From: Pseudomonas shirazensis
Lineage (GTDB): Bacteria > Pseudomonadota > Gammaproteobacteria > Pseudomonadales > Pseudomonadaceae
Direction of reading: 5' to 3'
Assembly (NCBI RefSeq): GCF_014268785.2
Contig: NZ_JABWRD020000002.1
Coordinates: 722,001-786,000 of the forward strand
DNA length: 64,000 nucleotides
How positions within the stretch are numbered: the stretch's first letter is position 1; each line of letters starts with the position of its first letter. Position numbers and translations under genes: made by a program. Below the pieces are notes generated by a model, which worked only from the letters and a program-made list of their open reading frames with translations, had not been told where the DNA came from and did no database searches. Of the stretch, positions 36,312-44,383 are shown piece by piece.

Positions 36312-37202
36312 TCAGAGCCCCGCGGCTTTCAAGCGCGCGGCGTGCTCGGTAAACAGCCGCACCGGTTCGGCGCCCTTGCCCACCGCACCGAGTGACTGAT
36401 TGACGATGTCCAGATGATCCAGCGGGTGGTCATCGCCCAACACCTGGCCCAGGTGCGAGCTGTTGCGCCCGACCATGCCGTCGCACTGGCCTTTCTCACG
36501 GACAAAACTGCGGGCGAACAGGCGACAGAAGCGGTTGCTGCCGTCAAAGCGGTTGCGGCCCTGGTCGGTCAGGCCTGGCTGCAGCGTGCCCGACCACGAG
36601 TAATAGCGCACGCCATTGACCTCATAGGCGCCCTCGCCGCCCCATTCCTGCGGCAGGCCCTGTGGATAAGCCTGGTTGAACAGCGCCAAACCCGCGCACG
36701 TCAGCGACTGATGCGACGCGTGCACGTCGATCGGCAGCCGCTCACGGCGCCAGCCCGTTTCCAGCCAGCCCATCAATCGCGCCAGGCCGTGCAGCACGGC
36801 GCGCAGCACACGCCCTTTGCGCGAGTGGCCGGGCGCCTTGCGTTCGAGGTGGTCGGCCAACTCCGAGCCGTGATTGGGCCCGGCCACCGACGTCACCGAG
36901 GCAACCCGGTCTGGCCGCTTGGCAGCGGCATAGCGCGCGCTGAGTGCGCCCTGGCTGTGGCCGATCAAGTTGACCTTGGTGGCGCCGCTGCGCTGGCAGA
37001 TGTCTTCGATGATCGCCAACAGCTGCTCGCCACGCACCTCGCTGGAATGCAGCGGCGACACCTGCACAGGATAGACCTTGGCACCGCCGCGGCGCAGCGC
37101 CGACACGATGCCGAACCAGTAGGGATAAACCAGCAGCCGGACAAAACCGAGCATGCCCGGCACCAGCACCACGGGGTATCGCGTCGCCAGATCCTGTTTC
37201 AT
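36312..37202 (-). CDS. Lipase/esterase of the Pseudomonas family I, no signal peptide
   Basis: 296-residue alpha/beta hydrolase clearly homologous to secreted P. aeruginosa LipA: YPVVLVPGMLGF, YWFGIVSALRR, SSEVRGEQLL, nucleophile GHSQG (Ser83), SVAGPNHGSE, YSWSGT, Asp241 in CDGMVG and His263 in LDHLDIVNQ. It starts directly with MKQDLATRYP, so it lacks the signal peptide. The two Cys that form the LipA disulfide are also replaced (Gly188, Asn247). It is therefore probably a cytoplasmic esterase. No foldase gene is adjacent. The open frame continues upstream of the ATG but only opposite osmE. Confidence 0.87.
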   Translation of the reverse strand: MKQDLATRYPVVLVPGMLGFVRLLVYPYWFGIVSALRRGGAKVYPVQVSPLHSSEVRGEQLLAIIEDICQRSGATKVNLIGHSQGALSARYAAAKRPDRVASVTSVAGPNHGSELADHLERKAPGHSRKGRVLRAVLHGLARLMGWLETGWRRERLPIDVHASHQSLTCAGLALFNQAYPQGLPQEWGGEGAYEVNGVRYYSWSGTLQPGLTDQGRNRFDGSNRFCRLFARSFVREKGQCDGMVGRNSSHLGQVLGDDHPLDHLDIVNQSLGAVGKGAEPVRLFTEHAARLKAAGL

Positions 37203-37265
37203 TGCCGTTCTCCTCGGGCTTGGCCGTGCGCCAACACTAACGCGAGGTAGATGACGGCCACAATC

Positions 37266-37293
37266 GAACTCCTGAGCCGCGCTGTGGTTCCAA
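37266..37293 (+). promoter_or_regulatory. Candidate AlgU (sigma-22) promoter of osmE
   Basis: GAACTC, 17 bases, TCCAA, resembling the AlgU/RpoE consensus GAACTT-N16-17-TCtgA, 32 bases before the osmE ATG. It fits osmotic/envelope-stress control. Confidence 0.45.
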
Positions 37294-37325
37294 TCCTGCA
37301 CACACCCTGAGCACGGAGCGGGACC

Positions 37326-37667
37326 ATGTACAAACAGACTTTGGCAATCCTTCTGGCCAGCGCAACCCTGGCCGCGTGCGGCAGCCGTCCGGAAAACCCG
37401 GTGGATTACGTTACCTACCGTGACGAGCCGCTGGTCAAGCAGGTCGAGAACGGCATGACCATGCAGAAGGTAATCGCCATCGGTGGCAGCCCGTCGATGG
37501 TCATTGACTTGCCCAACGGCGGCACCTGCAATGACTACATCCTCAACCGTGATGGCCATCAGCAGCCCTACTACGTGCGCTTCGATGCCACCGGCCATGT
37601 CGATGCCAAAGGCTTCAAGACCTGCAAACAACGCGAAGAAGACAAGAAAGCCGCAACTGGCGCCTGA
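37326..37667 (+). CDS. osmE: Osmotically inducible lipoprotein OsmE
   Basis: 113-residue SmpA/OmlA-domain lipoprotein. The lipobox is LAAC with Cys19. The mature part contains DEPLVKQVENGMTMQKVIAIGG and the conserved Cys pair at GGTCNDYIL and FKTCKQ. It is osmotic-stress inducible in other bacteria; the molecular role is unknown. Confidence 0.92.
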   Translation: MYKQTLAILLASATLAACGSRPENPVDYVTYRDEPLVKQVENGMTMQKVIAIGGSPSMVIDLPNGGTCNDYILNRDGHQQPYYVRFDATGHVDAKGFKTCKQREEDKKAATGA

Positions 37668-37710
37668 GTCTTCCTGAAGCCCTGACCACCCTGATATCTC
37701 GGAGATGAGC

Positions 37711-38241
37711 ATGAGCAACGTTGAACTGACCGATAAACACACCTTGCGCGAACGCGCCCGCCAGCATGTCGAAGACGGCGCCGTGACCGAAGGCTATAGC
37801 GCCGACCGCGAGAAGATCATCCAGCTGCTCAACGAGTCGCTGGCAACCGAGCTGGTCTGCGTGCTGCGCTACAAGCGCCACTACTTCATGGCCAGCGGGA
37901 TCAAGGCGGCAGCAGCAGCTGACGAGTTCCTTGAGCACGCCACCCAGGAAGCCGAACACGCCGACAAATTGGCCGAGCGTATCGTCCAGCTGGGCGGCGA
38001 GCCGGACTTCAACCCGGACAACCTGAGCAAGAACTCCCACGCGCAGTACGTCGCGGGCAACTCGCTCAAGGAGATGGTGCTGGAAGACCTGGTGGCTGAA
38101 CGCATCGCGGTCGACAGCTACCGCGAGATCATCCAGTACATCGGCGAGAGCGACCCGACCACCCGGCGCATCTTCGAAGACATCCTGGCCCAGGAAGAAG
38201 AGCACGCCGACGACATGGCCGATCTGCTCAAGGGTCTGTGA
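37711..38241 (+). CDS. Ferritin-like (bacterioferritin/Dps-type) protein
   Basis: 176-residue four-helix ferritin-like protein. Di-iron ligands are suggested by ESLATELVCVLRYKRHY, EHATQEAEHADKLAERI, EDLVAERIAVDSYREII and the C-terminal QEEEHADDM. The chosen ATG has GGAG 6 bases upstream; the ATG two codons earlier abuts it. It is probably an iron-storage or oxidative-stress protein. The longer open spacing and acidic C-terminus fit the PA4880-like bacterioferritin group. Confidence 0.85.
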   Translation: MSNVELTDKHTLRERARQHVEDGAVTEGYSADREKIIQLLNESLATELVCVLRYKRHYFMASGIKAAAAADEFLEHATQEAEHADKLAERIVQLGGEPDFNPDNLSKNSHAQYVAGNSLKEMVLEDLVAERIAVDSYREIIQYIGESDPTTRRIFEDILAQEEEHADDMADLLKGL

Positions 38242-38301
38242 TTCGCTAGCCTCTGGCCTCTGCCCGCAACCTGCGGTGCAGAGACAGATAACGAACCCGC
38301 C

Positions 38302-40365
38302 TTACTTCTTCGTCTTGACCTCAGCCGGCGCCTTGCCGGCTTTCATTTGCTCGAGCAATGGCGTGCATTGGTTCTGCTCGCCGTCACCCGGTGCAATCAG
38401 CGCCAGCAGTCCTGCTGCCGGGCCAATCGCAACGCCCAGGGCAACCATGCCGGCGCCGCGCAGGGCCAGCGGCAGCGCTTGCACACCGGCGCTGGGTTTG
38501 ACGAACTTGCCGCGCACATACAGCGGCGAGCGCAGCGAGAACAGGCGCAGGCCCTTGGACTCCGGGGTGATCTTCAGGTCGAGCTGTTCACTGGCGAAGT
38601 TGACCGTGCCATCGACATAAATGATCGCGTTCTCGGTATCGAAGACAAACACGCGCGTGCTTGCCAGGCCGTCCTTGATGCCGACATCGGCGGCCGCGCA
38701 GTTGATCTGCACATCCTTGTCGCCGAACAATTTGCCGACCACATAGTTACCGACGTTGAGGCCGGCCAGTTCCATCAGCTCGCGGCTGATCGCACCATCG
38801 TTGATCAGCATGCGCATGTCGCCGTTGGCGGTGCCGAGCAGCGCCGCGACCGAATTGCCTCGGCCGCTGATATCGGCATCGCCGTTGAGCTGGCCAAAGC
38901 TGGTCTGCATCGGCGCAAAACCTGGGAACAGCTCCTTGAGCTTGAAGCCACGCGCGGTCAGCCGGGCCCGGCCCTGCATCGGCACGTTACGCCCATCCAG
39001 GCGGATGTTGGCGGCGAGATTGCCACCGGCCACGCCAAAGCGCAGCGGCTGCAGGCGCAACAGGCCGTCATCGAGGATCAAGTGCACGGCCAGGTCGTTG
39101 AACGGCAGCTTGGAGCTATGCACGATGCGCTTGCCGCTGAAGCTGACGTCGGCATCCATTGCACGCCAGCGCTCGGTCCGAAACTCTTCGACCGGCAGCA
39201 CTTTGTCGCCTGGCTGCTTACTGGAACCACCACGGGCCTTTTGCTCGGCGTTGGAGTCAGCGCCGATCAACGGCGCAAGGTCCTTGAACAGCAGTTGATT
39301 GGAGACCAGCTTGCCGTTCAGTTTGGGCCGCGGCTTGCTCGCGACAAAGGCCAGATCGCCATGAATGTCGCTGTCGCCGATCTTGCCGTTGAAGCCTTGA
39401 TAGCTGAACCGCGCACCCTCGGCAGCGTGCAGGTTGGCCAGCAGATGGCCGTCGGTGGAGTAAGCAGGTGTGTCCGGCAGGGTCACGCCAGTCAGCGGAA
39501 AGAGGTTGCCCAGGCTAGCGCCGGACAGCTTCAGGCGCAGATCCAGCGCGCCCAGGTTACGCGGGTCGGTCAGGGTGCCGGCGACCACCACATGGGTGTC
39601 GGCAATACGCACGTCGGCCTGCAACGGGAACGGCTGGCTGGCGTCCTGCAGCGCCAGCAGGCCACCGATCTTGCCAGTGCCGGACACCGGCTGATCCTTG
39701 TAGCGGCCGCTGGCCTTGAGGCCAAAGGCGTAGTCCTGGGCGCCGGCGCTCTTCTCGGCGCGGGCCTTGCCGACGATCTCGCTGAACGGGATTGGCTTGC
39801 CCAGCGGGTCGATCTGCACCTTCATGTCGGCCTTGAGGATCTGGTCGTTGTAGCTGACATTGCCCTGATCAAAACCGATGGCGCCGATATCCAACACCCA
39901 TTTCGACGGTTCGGCGTTTTCATCTTTTGGCCCGAAATCGAACGTCCAGTTGGCGCGGCCATCGGCCAGGCGGGTCAGGCTGGCATTGGGTTTGGTCAGG
40001 TTGATGCGCGGGATGACAATGTGCTGAAAGATCAGCGGCAGCGGTGACAGACGAAATTCGACCTTCTCCAGGCCGACCATCTCCGGCTGTTTGAGCCACT
40101 CCGGGTTGCCCAGGGTCAGGTCCTCGGCAATGAAGTGCGGCCACGGCACCCAGGCGCGCCAGCCGCCTTCTTCAGGCTCGGTGCGCCATTTGACGGCGAG
40201 GTTGCCGTTGATGGCGAACGGTCGCTGCAAGGCGGCCGAGACTTTCTCGTTGAGCAGCGGCTTGGCGCGGTTCCAGTCGAAGGTGGCGATCACCACCACC
40301 AGGATCGCCAGCAAGGTGATCAGTGTGGCGAGGGTCCAGGTGATGATTCTGGCGGGGCGCGTCAT
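38302..40365 (-). CDS. AsmA family protein
   Basis: 687-residue AsmA-like protein: one N-terminal TM helix (IITWTLATLITLLAILVVVIA), then a long periplasmic beta-rich body. The C-terminal AsmA_2 region has GDADISGRGNSVAALLGTANG and LDLKITPESKGLRLFSLRSP. Members are implicated in outer-membrane lipid homeostasis. AGGAGA lies 8 bases before the chosen ATG. The extreme C-terminus carries a short Lys-rich tail. Confidence 0.9.
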   Translation of the reverse strand: MTRPARIITWTLATLITLLAILVVVIATFDWNRAKPLLNEKVSAALQRPFAINGNLAVKWRTEPEEGGWRAWVPWPHFIAEDLTLGNPEWLKQPEMVGLEKVEFRLSPLPLIFQHIVIPRINLTKPNASLTRLADGRANWTFDFGPKDENAEPSKWVLDIGAIGFDQGNVSYNDQILKADMKVQIDPLGKPIPFSEIVGKARAEKSAGAQDYAFGLKASGRYKDQPVSGTGKIGGLLALQDASQPFPLQADVRIADTHVVVAGTLTDPRNLGALDLRLKLSGASLGNLFPLTGVTLPDTPAYSTDGHLLANLHAAEGARFSYQGFNGKIGDSDIHGDLAFVASKPRPKLNGKLVSNQLLFKDLAPLIGADSNAEQKARGGSSKQPGDKVLPVEEFRTERWRAMDADVSFSGKRIVHSSKLPFNDLAVHLILDDGLLRLQPLRFGVAGGNLAANIRLDGRNVPMQGRARLTARGFKLKELFPGFAPMQTSFGQLNGDADISGRGNSVAALLGTANGDMRMLINDGAISRELMELAGLNVGNYVVGKLFGDKDVQINCAAADVGIKDGLASTRVFVFDTENAIIYVDGTVNFASEQLDLKITPESKGLRLFSLRSPLYVRGKFVKPSAGVQALPLALRGAGMVALGVAIGPAAGLLALIAPGDGEQNQCTPLLEQMKAGKAPAEVKTKK

Positions 40366-40691
40366 TGCGTGATTCTCCTGACTGCATGGCTCATGGCGCC
40401 ACGACGGTGACACTAACGAGTGGACTGATGAAAAGCCGCTGGGTTTAATCCATGGCGCATTCTAGCCAAGAATTTTCTGTCGAACTCATCAGCTTTGCCG
40501 TGAGACTGACTGGTTACCAAGCTGCTCGTTGGCATGCGCGCGGCGCCGAAATACTCGGGCTAGAGCCGCTGTTGCAACAGTATCAATCCTGTCGATTGTT
40601 ACCATTATCCTTATGAACTTTTCTCTGGCGGTGCGGCGGGTAGCATTGGCTTCGTACCCACTTTCCAGCCCTCCAGAGGAGCGCCCTGATC
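40366..40691. other. Intergenic region between asmA-like and the repeat protein
   Basis: 326 bases without a convincing gene. It holds a perfect 12-base palindrome CTGTTGCAACAG at 40569-40580, an AT-richer stretch around 40581-40620 and the AGAGGAG ribosome site of the next gene. Promoters for the two divergent genes must lie here, but no clear hexamers were found. Confidence 0.5.
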
Positions 40692-41057
40692 ATGAAACGC
40701 CAATTATTGCTTAGCCTTGCCCTGTCCATCGCGGCCACCAGTGCCTTCGCCTTGCCTGGTCAGGAGCAGCACCTGACCGCCGAATCGCGCTCCAGCGACG
40801 CGGCCGCCGTGCAAGCCCTGAATACCCTTGCCGAAGGTGGCTCGGATCGTTTGATCGAACGTACTGACCGCGTAGCTGAAGGCGGCTCTGATCGCCTGAT
40901 CGAACGCAGTGGCCGCGTCGCCGAAGGTGGCTCGGATCGACTCATCGAGCGCACTGGCCGCGTCGCTGAAGGCGGCTCGGACCGCCTGATCGAGCGCAGT
41001 GGCCGAGTAGCCGAAGGTGGCTCGGATCGTCTGCTTGAACTCAGCCGTGTGAGCTGA
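40692..41057 (+). CDS. Small exported protein made of five 15-residue repeats
   Basis: 121 residues: a signal peptide (1-21, ending SAFA-LPG), a ~25-residue spacer, then exactly five tandem 15-residue units (residues 47-121) of consensus AEGGSDRLIERxxRV reaching the stop codon. Similar pseudomonad proteins carry the label phage infection protein, which I take as a database name and not as shown function. Each unit has alternating acidic/basic residues (E, D-R, E-R), so the array is a regular charged solenoid or helix. AGAGGAG precedes the ATG. A strong terminator follows, so it is monocistronic. Confidence 0.8.
   Translation: MKRQLLLSLALSIAATSAFALPGQEQHLTAESRSSDAAAVQALNTLAEGGSDRLIERTDRVAEGGSDRLIERSGRVAEGGSDRLIERTGRVAEGGSDRLIERSGRVAEGGSDRLLELSRVS
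40830..41054 (+). repeat. Five tandem 45-bp repeats inside the small exported protein gene
   Basis: Each unit reads GCCGAAGGTGGCTCGGATCG or a close variant, with the third and fifth units keeping GAAGGTGGCTCGGAT and the second and fourth GAAGGCGGCTC. The alternation suggests duplication of a 90-bp pair. Confidence 0.85.
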
Positions 41058-41106
41058 TTGCCATGGCAGAAAAGGTCGATCCTCGATACTGCTCCTGCTA
41101 CCCTCC

Positions 41107-41139
41107 AAGCCCGGTCCATTGACCGGGCTTTGTTTTTTT
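41107..41139 (+). terminator. Intrinsic terminator of the repeat-protein gene
   Basis: AAGCCCGGTC/GACCGGGCTT, a perfect 10-bp stem with a 4-base loop, then TGTTTTTTT. A textbook rho-independent terminator. Confidence 0.92.
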
Positions 41140-41180
41140 ATCCAGAATAACCCCGTCGTACAGCCACAGAAGCCTGCCCC

Positions 41181-41813
41181 ATGCTGCCTCGCGCCGAACA
41201 GAAGCTCCAGACCCGTCAAGCCTTGCTGGACGCCGCCTGCCAGTTGATGGAGAGCGGTCGTGGCTTTGGTAGCATCAGCCTGCGTGAAGTGGCCAAGACC
41301 GCCGGCATCGTGCCCACCGGTTTCTATCGGCACTTCCCCGACATGGACGCACTCGGGCTGGCCCTGGTCGAAGAAGTCGACGCGACCTTCCGCCACGCGA
41401 TCCGCCTGGTGCGGCAAAACGAATTTGAAATGGGGGGTATCACCGATGCCTCGGTACGCATCTTTCTCGACATGGTCGCCGCGCACCGCACTCAGTTCCT
41501 GTTTCTCGCCCGCGAGCAATACGGCGGCTCGCAGCCGGTGCGCCAGGCCATCGCTCGCCTGCGCCAGCACATCAGTTCCGACCTTGCCACTGACCTCGGC
41601 CTGATGCCGCGCTGGAAGCACCTTGATGCTGCAGCCTTGGAAGTGATGGCCGACCTGGTGGTCAAGACCGTCTTCGCCACCCTGCCCGAGCTGATCGACA
41701 GCCCTGACCCGCACACCGCCCAGCCGCTCAGCGCGCAAGAGAAGATCACTCAGCAGCTGCGCTTCATCTTTGTCGGTGCACGCCACTGGCAGGGTTTGAG
41801 CAGCCCTGGCTGA
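41181..41813 (+). CDS. desT: TetR-family regulator, DesT-like
   Basis: 210-residue TetR regulator very similar to P. aeruginosa DesT, which senses unsaturated/saturated acyl-CoA and represses the acyl-CoA desaturase genes. HTH: FGSISLREVAKTAGIVPTGFYRHFPDMDAL. The ligand domain keeps VRIFLDMVAAHRTQFLFLAREQYGGS. In P. aeruginosa the desaturase genes are adjacent; here they are not, so the target lies elsewhere or the regulon differs. Confidence 0.82.
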   Translation: MLPRAEQKLQTRQALLDAACQLMESGRGFGSISLREVAKTAGIVPTGFYRHFPDMDALGLALVEEVDATFRHAIRLVRQNEFEMGGITDASVRIFLDMVAAHRTQFLFLAREQYGGSQPVRQAIARLRQHISSDLATDLGLMPRWKHLDAAALEVMADLVVKTVFATLPELIDSPDPHTAQPLSAQEKITQQLRFIFVGARHWQGLSSPG

Positions 41814-41871
41814 CGACCCTTGGCCGCTAGCTGCTATCATGGCGCCCTGCCCGATTGCGACGAGCGTTGCC

Positions 41872-42981
41872 ATGTCCGACCCCCGCCCTACCCTGCCCGA
41901 GCTGAGCACCCGCCTTGAGCGCTTCTGTCAGCACTTCGCTGAACGCATCGTGCCACTGTGGCAAGGCCCAGGCTGGAACGACGAACTGGCTCTGCCTTTC
42001 GAAGCCCTCGATGAACAGCACCAGCCACTGCCCGTGCAGCGCTACCGGGCGATGGCCGTCGCACGTCAGTTGTATCTGTTCAGCAGCCGTATCGAGCAAG
42101 CCGGCGCCGCCGAGCGCGCTGCAGCATTGTTCCGTTCGCTGCAGCGCCACTTCCACGATGCCGAGCACGGCGGCTGGTTCTACAGCGTAGACGCCGCCGG
42201 CAAGCCGCTGGACCGGCGCAAGGACCTGTACACCCATGCGTTCATCGTGTTCGCCTGCGCGCATTACTGGGGCAAGGTGCAGGAGGGGCTGGTCGAAGCC
42301 ACACTGAACGCAGCGCTGGAAGTGGTAGCCGAACGCTTCGCGCGCGATGATGGCCTGTATGAAGCAAGCCTGGGTGAAGACTGGTCGGACCTGAGCAGCG
42401 GCCCGCTGCAAAACCCGCAGATGCACCTGACCGAGGCCTTCCTGCAAACCCTCGCAGTACGCGACGATCAGGACGTGCAGCAAGCACTGCTGCAGCTGTG
42501 CGAGGCGCTGCAAACGCACTTCATCGAGCCCGAGCACGGCCTGATGCTGGAAAAACCGCGCGGTGCTGTGGATAACTGGTTCGAGCCTGGGCATCAGTTC
42601 GAGTGGTTTTACCTGCTCGAAACATCGCCGCTGCTCAACGGCAGCGCGCTGCATGGGTCGATCGCCCATGGCTTTGACTACGCCGAGCGCCATGGCGTGA
42701 TCGATGCGGCGGTAATCGCCAGCGTGGATATCAATGGCGAGGTGCTCGACCCGACCCAGCGTATCTGGGCCAAGGCAGAATACCTGCGCGCGTTGGCATT
42801 GCGCCCGGGCAGTGAGCAGCAGCTGCTGCAACAGCTACGCTCGCTGGAGGACAAGTTCCTGCATGCAGGAGGCTGGCGCGAATGCCTGGACGCCACCGGC
42901 GCGGTTAGCCGTCATGACATGCCGTCGACCACGCCCTATCACCTGGCGACGTGCCTGCAAGGGCTGGACGCGCTGTCCTGA
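41872..42981 (+). CDS. AGE-family sugar epimerase/isomerase
   Basis: 369-residue (alpha/alpha)6-barrel enzyme of the N-acylglucosamine 2-epimerase family; the group includes mannose isomerases and cellobiose epimerases. Conserved stretches: FYSVDAAGKPLDRRKDLYTHAFIV, NPQMHLTEAFL, DNWFEPGHQFEWFYLL with the likely catalytic His, and RIWAKAEYLRAL. The exact substrate cannot be told. It starts 58 bases after desT. Confidence 0.85.
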   Translation: MSDPRPTLPELSTRLERFCQHFAERIVPLWQGPGWNDELALPFEALDEQHQPLPVQRYRAMAVARQLYLFSSRIEQAGAAERAAALFRSLQRHFHDAEHGGWFYSVDAAGKPLDRRKDLYTHAFIVFACAHYWGKVQEGLVEATLNAALEVVAERFARDDGLYEASLGEDWSDLSSGPLQNPQMHLTEAFLQTLAVRDDQDVQQALLQLCEALQTHFIEPEHGLMLEKPRGAVDNWFEPGHQFEWFYLLETSPLLNGSALHGSIAHGFDYAERHGVIDAAVIASVDINGEVLDPTQRIWAKAEYLRALALRPGSEQQLLQQLRSLEDKFLHAGGWRECLDATGAVSRHDMPSTTPYHLATCLQGLDALS

Positions 42982-43000
42982 CGGTTACGCGTCGCACCAA

Positions 43001-43019
43001 GGGGCCGCAGGCCGGCCCC
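43001..43019. terminator. Hairpin between convergent AGE and SDR genes
   Basis: GGGGCCG/CGGCCCC with a 5-base loop, 19 bases after the AGE stop and 10 before the SDR stop on the other strand. Confidence 0.55.
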
Positions 43020-43029
43020 GCTACTGCGC

Positions 43030-43797
43030 TCAGCCTTTGGGCGAGCGATCGATCGAGAACCCAGCCCAATCCTGACTCACTGGCATCAACTCAAGGCTGT
43101 TGATGTTGATGTGCGCCGGCTGGTTGAGAATCCAGAAGATGGTCTCGGCGATGTCCTGCGGCTGGATCGCTTCGGCGCCAGCGTAGGTTGCATCGTACTT
43201 GGACTGATCGCCACCGAAGCGCACCAGCGAAAACTCGCTTTCGCACAGGCCGGGCTCGATGTTGCTGACCCGCACGCCAGTGCCACGCAGGTCGCAGCGC
43301 AAGCTCAGCGAGAACTGACCGACAAACGCCTTGGTGCCGCCATAGACGTGACTGCCAGGGTATGGATAGTTACCCGCCACCGAACCCACGTTGAGGATCG
43401 ACGCGCCACGACCATGAGCGATCAGCCGCGGCAGGAGTAGGCGGGTGGTGTACATCAGGCCCTTGATGTTGGTGTCGACCATGGTGTCCCAGTCGTCCAG
43501 GTCGCACTTCTGCGCAGGGTCTGCACCCAGTGCCAGGCCTGCGTTGTTGACCAGCCCGCGCAACTTGTCGAACGCAGGCGGCAGGTTGGCGATGGCCTGC
43601 TCCATTGCTGCGCGGTCGCGCACGTCGACCACGATGCCATGCACTTCGGTCTTGGCCGACAACTCGGCGCACAGCGCATCCAGGCGCTCTTTACGGCGGC
43701 CGGTCAGGACCAGCTTCCAGCCTGCGTCGGCAAACAGGCGGGCGGTGGCCTCGCCGAAACCGGAAGTGGCGCCCGTGATGAATACGGTAGACGTCAT
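43030..43797 (-). CDS. Short-chain dehydrogenase, YdfG-like
   Basis: 255-residue SDR: cofactor loop TGATSGFGEATA, NNAGLALG, catalytic Ser in NVGSVAGNYPYPGSHVYGGTK with Tyr-x-x-x-Lys. It is closest in look to YdfG NADP-dependent 3-hydroxy acid (serine/malonic semialdehyde) dehydrogenases. Its upstream region is the long non-coding stretch with the DnaA boxes. Confidence 0.88.
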   Translation of the reverse strand: MTSTVFITGATSGFGEATARLFADAGWKLVLTGRRKERLDALCAELSAKTEVHGIVVDVRDRAAMEQAIANLPPAFDKLRGLVNNAGLALGADPAQKCDLDDWDTMVDTNIKGLMYTTRLLLPRLIAHGRGASILNVGSVAGNYPYPGSHVYGGTKAFVGQFSLSLRCDLRGTGVRVSNIEPGLCESEFSLVRFGGDQSKYDATYAGAEAIQPQDIAETIFWILNQPAHININSLELMPVSQDWAGFSIDRSPKG

Positions 43798-44358
43798 GCT
43801 GTTCTCCTTCGCAATGGGGTGTCGTCGGCAGGCCTTGAAGCATGCCCGTGGCCGGCCCAGCCAGCAAGCCGTTTAAGCGACTGGTCAAAAAACGTACACG
43901 TTGCGCAAAGCCTTGCCGCAGAAGGTCCGGTGCAGGCTATGCGCATGTTATCCACAGGGCTTTCCCCACCGATTGGGGGCAACTTGCAACCAGATTAGAC
44001 GCGGTCTCTGTAGGAGCGGCGTGCACCCTTCGAGCAAAGCCATGCTAGCTGCCCCTTGCAGCAGTCTGTCCAAGGCTTTTGCACAGAGTTATCCACAGGG
44101 TTATCAGGCGCGAAACCTTTCCTCTGGAGAGCCAATTTGGGCCCCGTTACAGGTATTCAAATGGCATTGATCAAAATATGATCAAACCTCTGCAAGCCTT
44201 GAATACAAAGGCCTGCAACAGAGTGCCACCATGTTGTCCACAGGCAGTTCCACACGATCCGTGGACAAGTTTCTAGCTGTGCAAACAAGGGTTTGGCGAG
44301 GGATTCGAAGAAGCGAAATCAACGGTGTGCGACAAGTTGTCCACATTTGCTGAAAGAA
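43798..44358. other. Non-coding region with clustered DnaA boxes
   Basis: 561 bases between livF and the SDR gene, without a supported ORF. It holds the DnaA-box cluster listed separately, an AT-rich 11-bp-period direct repeat TGATCAAA (44168-44175 and 44179-44186), and a degenerate REP half (TGTAGGAGCGGCGTGCACCC, from 44009). The SDR promoter must also be here. Confidence 0.7.
43948..44345. promoter_or_regulatory. Cluster of DnaA-box sequences
   Basis: Two perfect TTATCCACA boxes (43948-43956 and 44089-44097), two TTGTCCACA one-mismatch boxes (44234-44242 and 44337-44345), all on the plus strand, plus TTGTCCACG on the minus strand (44260-44268). Elsewhere in the 64 kb I found only isolated perfect boxes inside genes (22930, 36661, 42567). 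Confidence 0.7.
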
Positions 44359-44377
44359 GGGGCCGCATGGCGGCCCC
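44359..44377 (-). terminator. Intrinsic terminator of the liv operon
   Basis: On the minus strand GGGGCCGC/GCGGCCCC with a 3-base loop followed by TTCTTTC, 6 bases after the livF stop. Confidence 0.75.
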
Positions 44378-44383
44378 TGACCA

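Noticed and set aside
37203..37742. N-terminal extension of the lipase frame
   Set aside because: It runs opposite osmE and carries no signal peptide; homology to LipA begins right after the internal ATG.
40830..41054. CRISPR-like array
   Set aside because: The 45-bp units are contiguous without spacers and encode an in-frame repeat protein.
44168..44186. ANR/FNR box
   Set aside because: TTGAT and ATCAA halves are present but 8 bases apart rather than 4.
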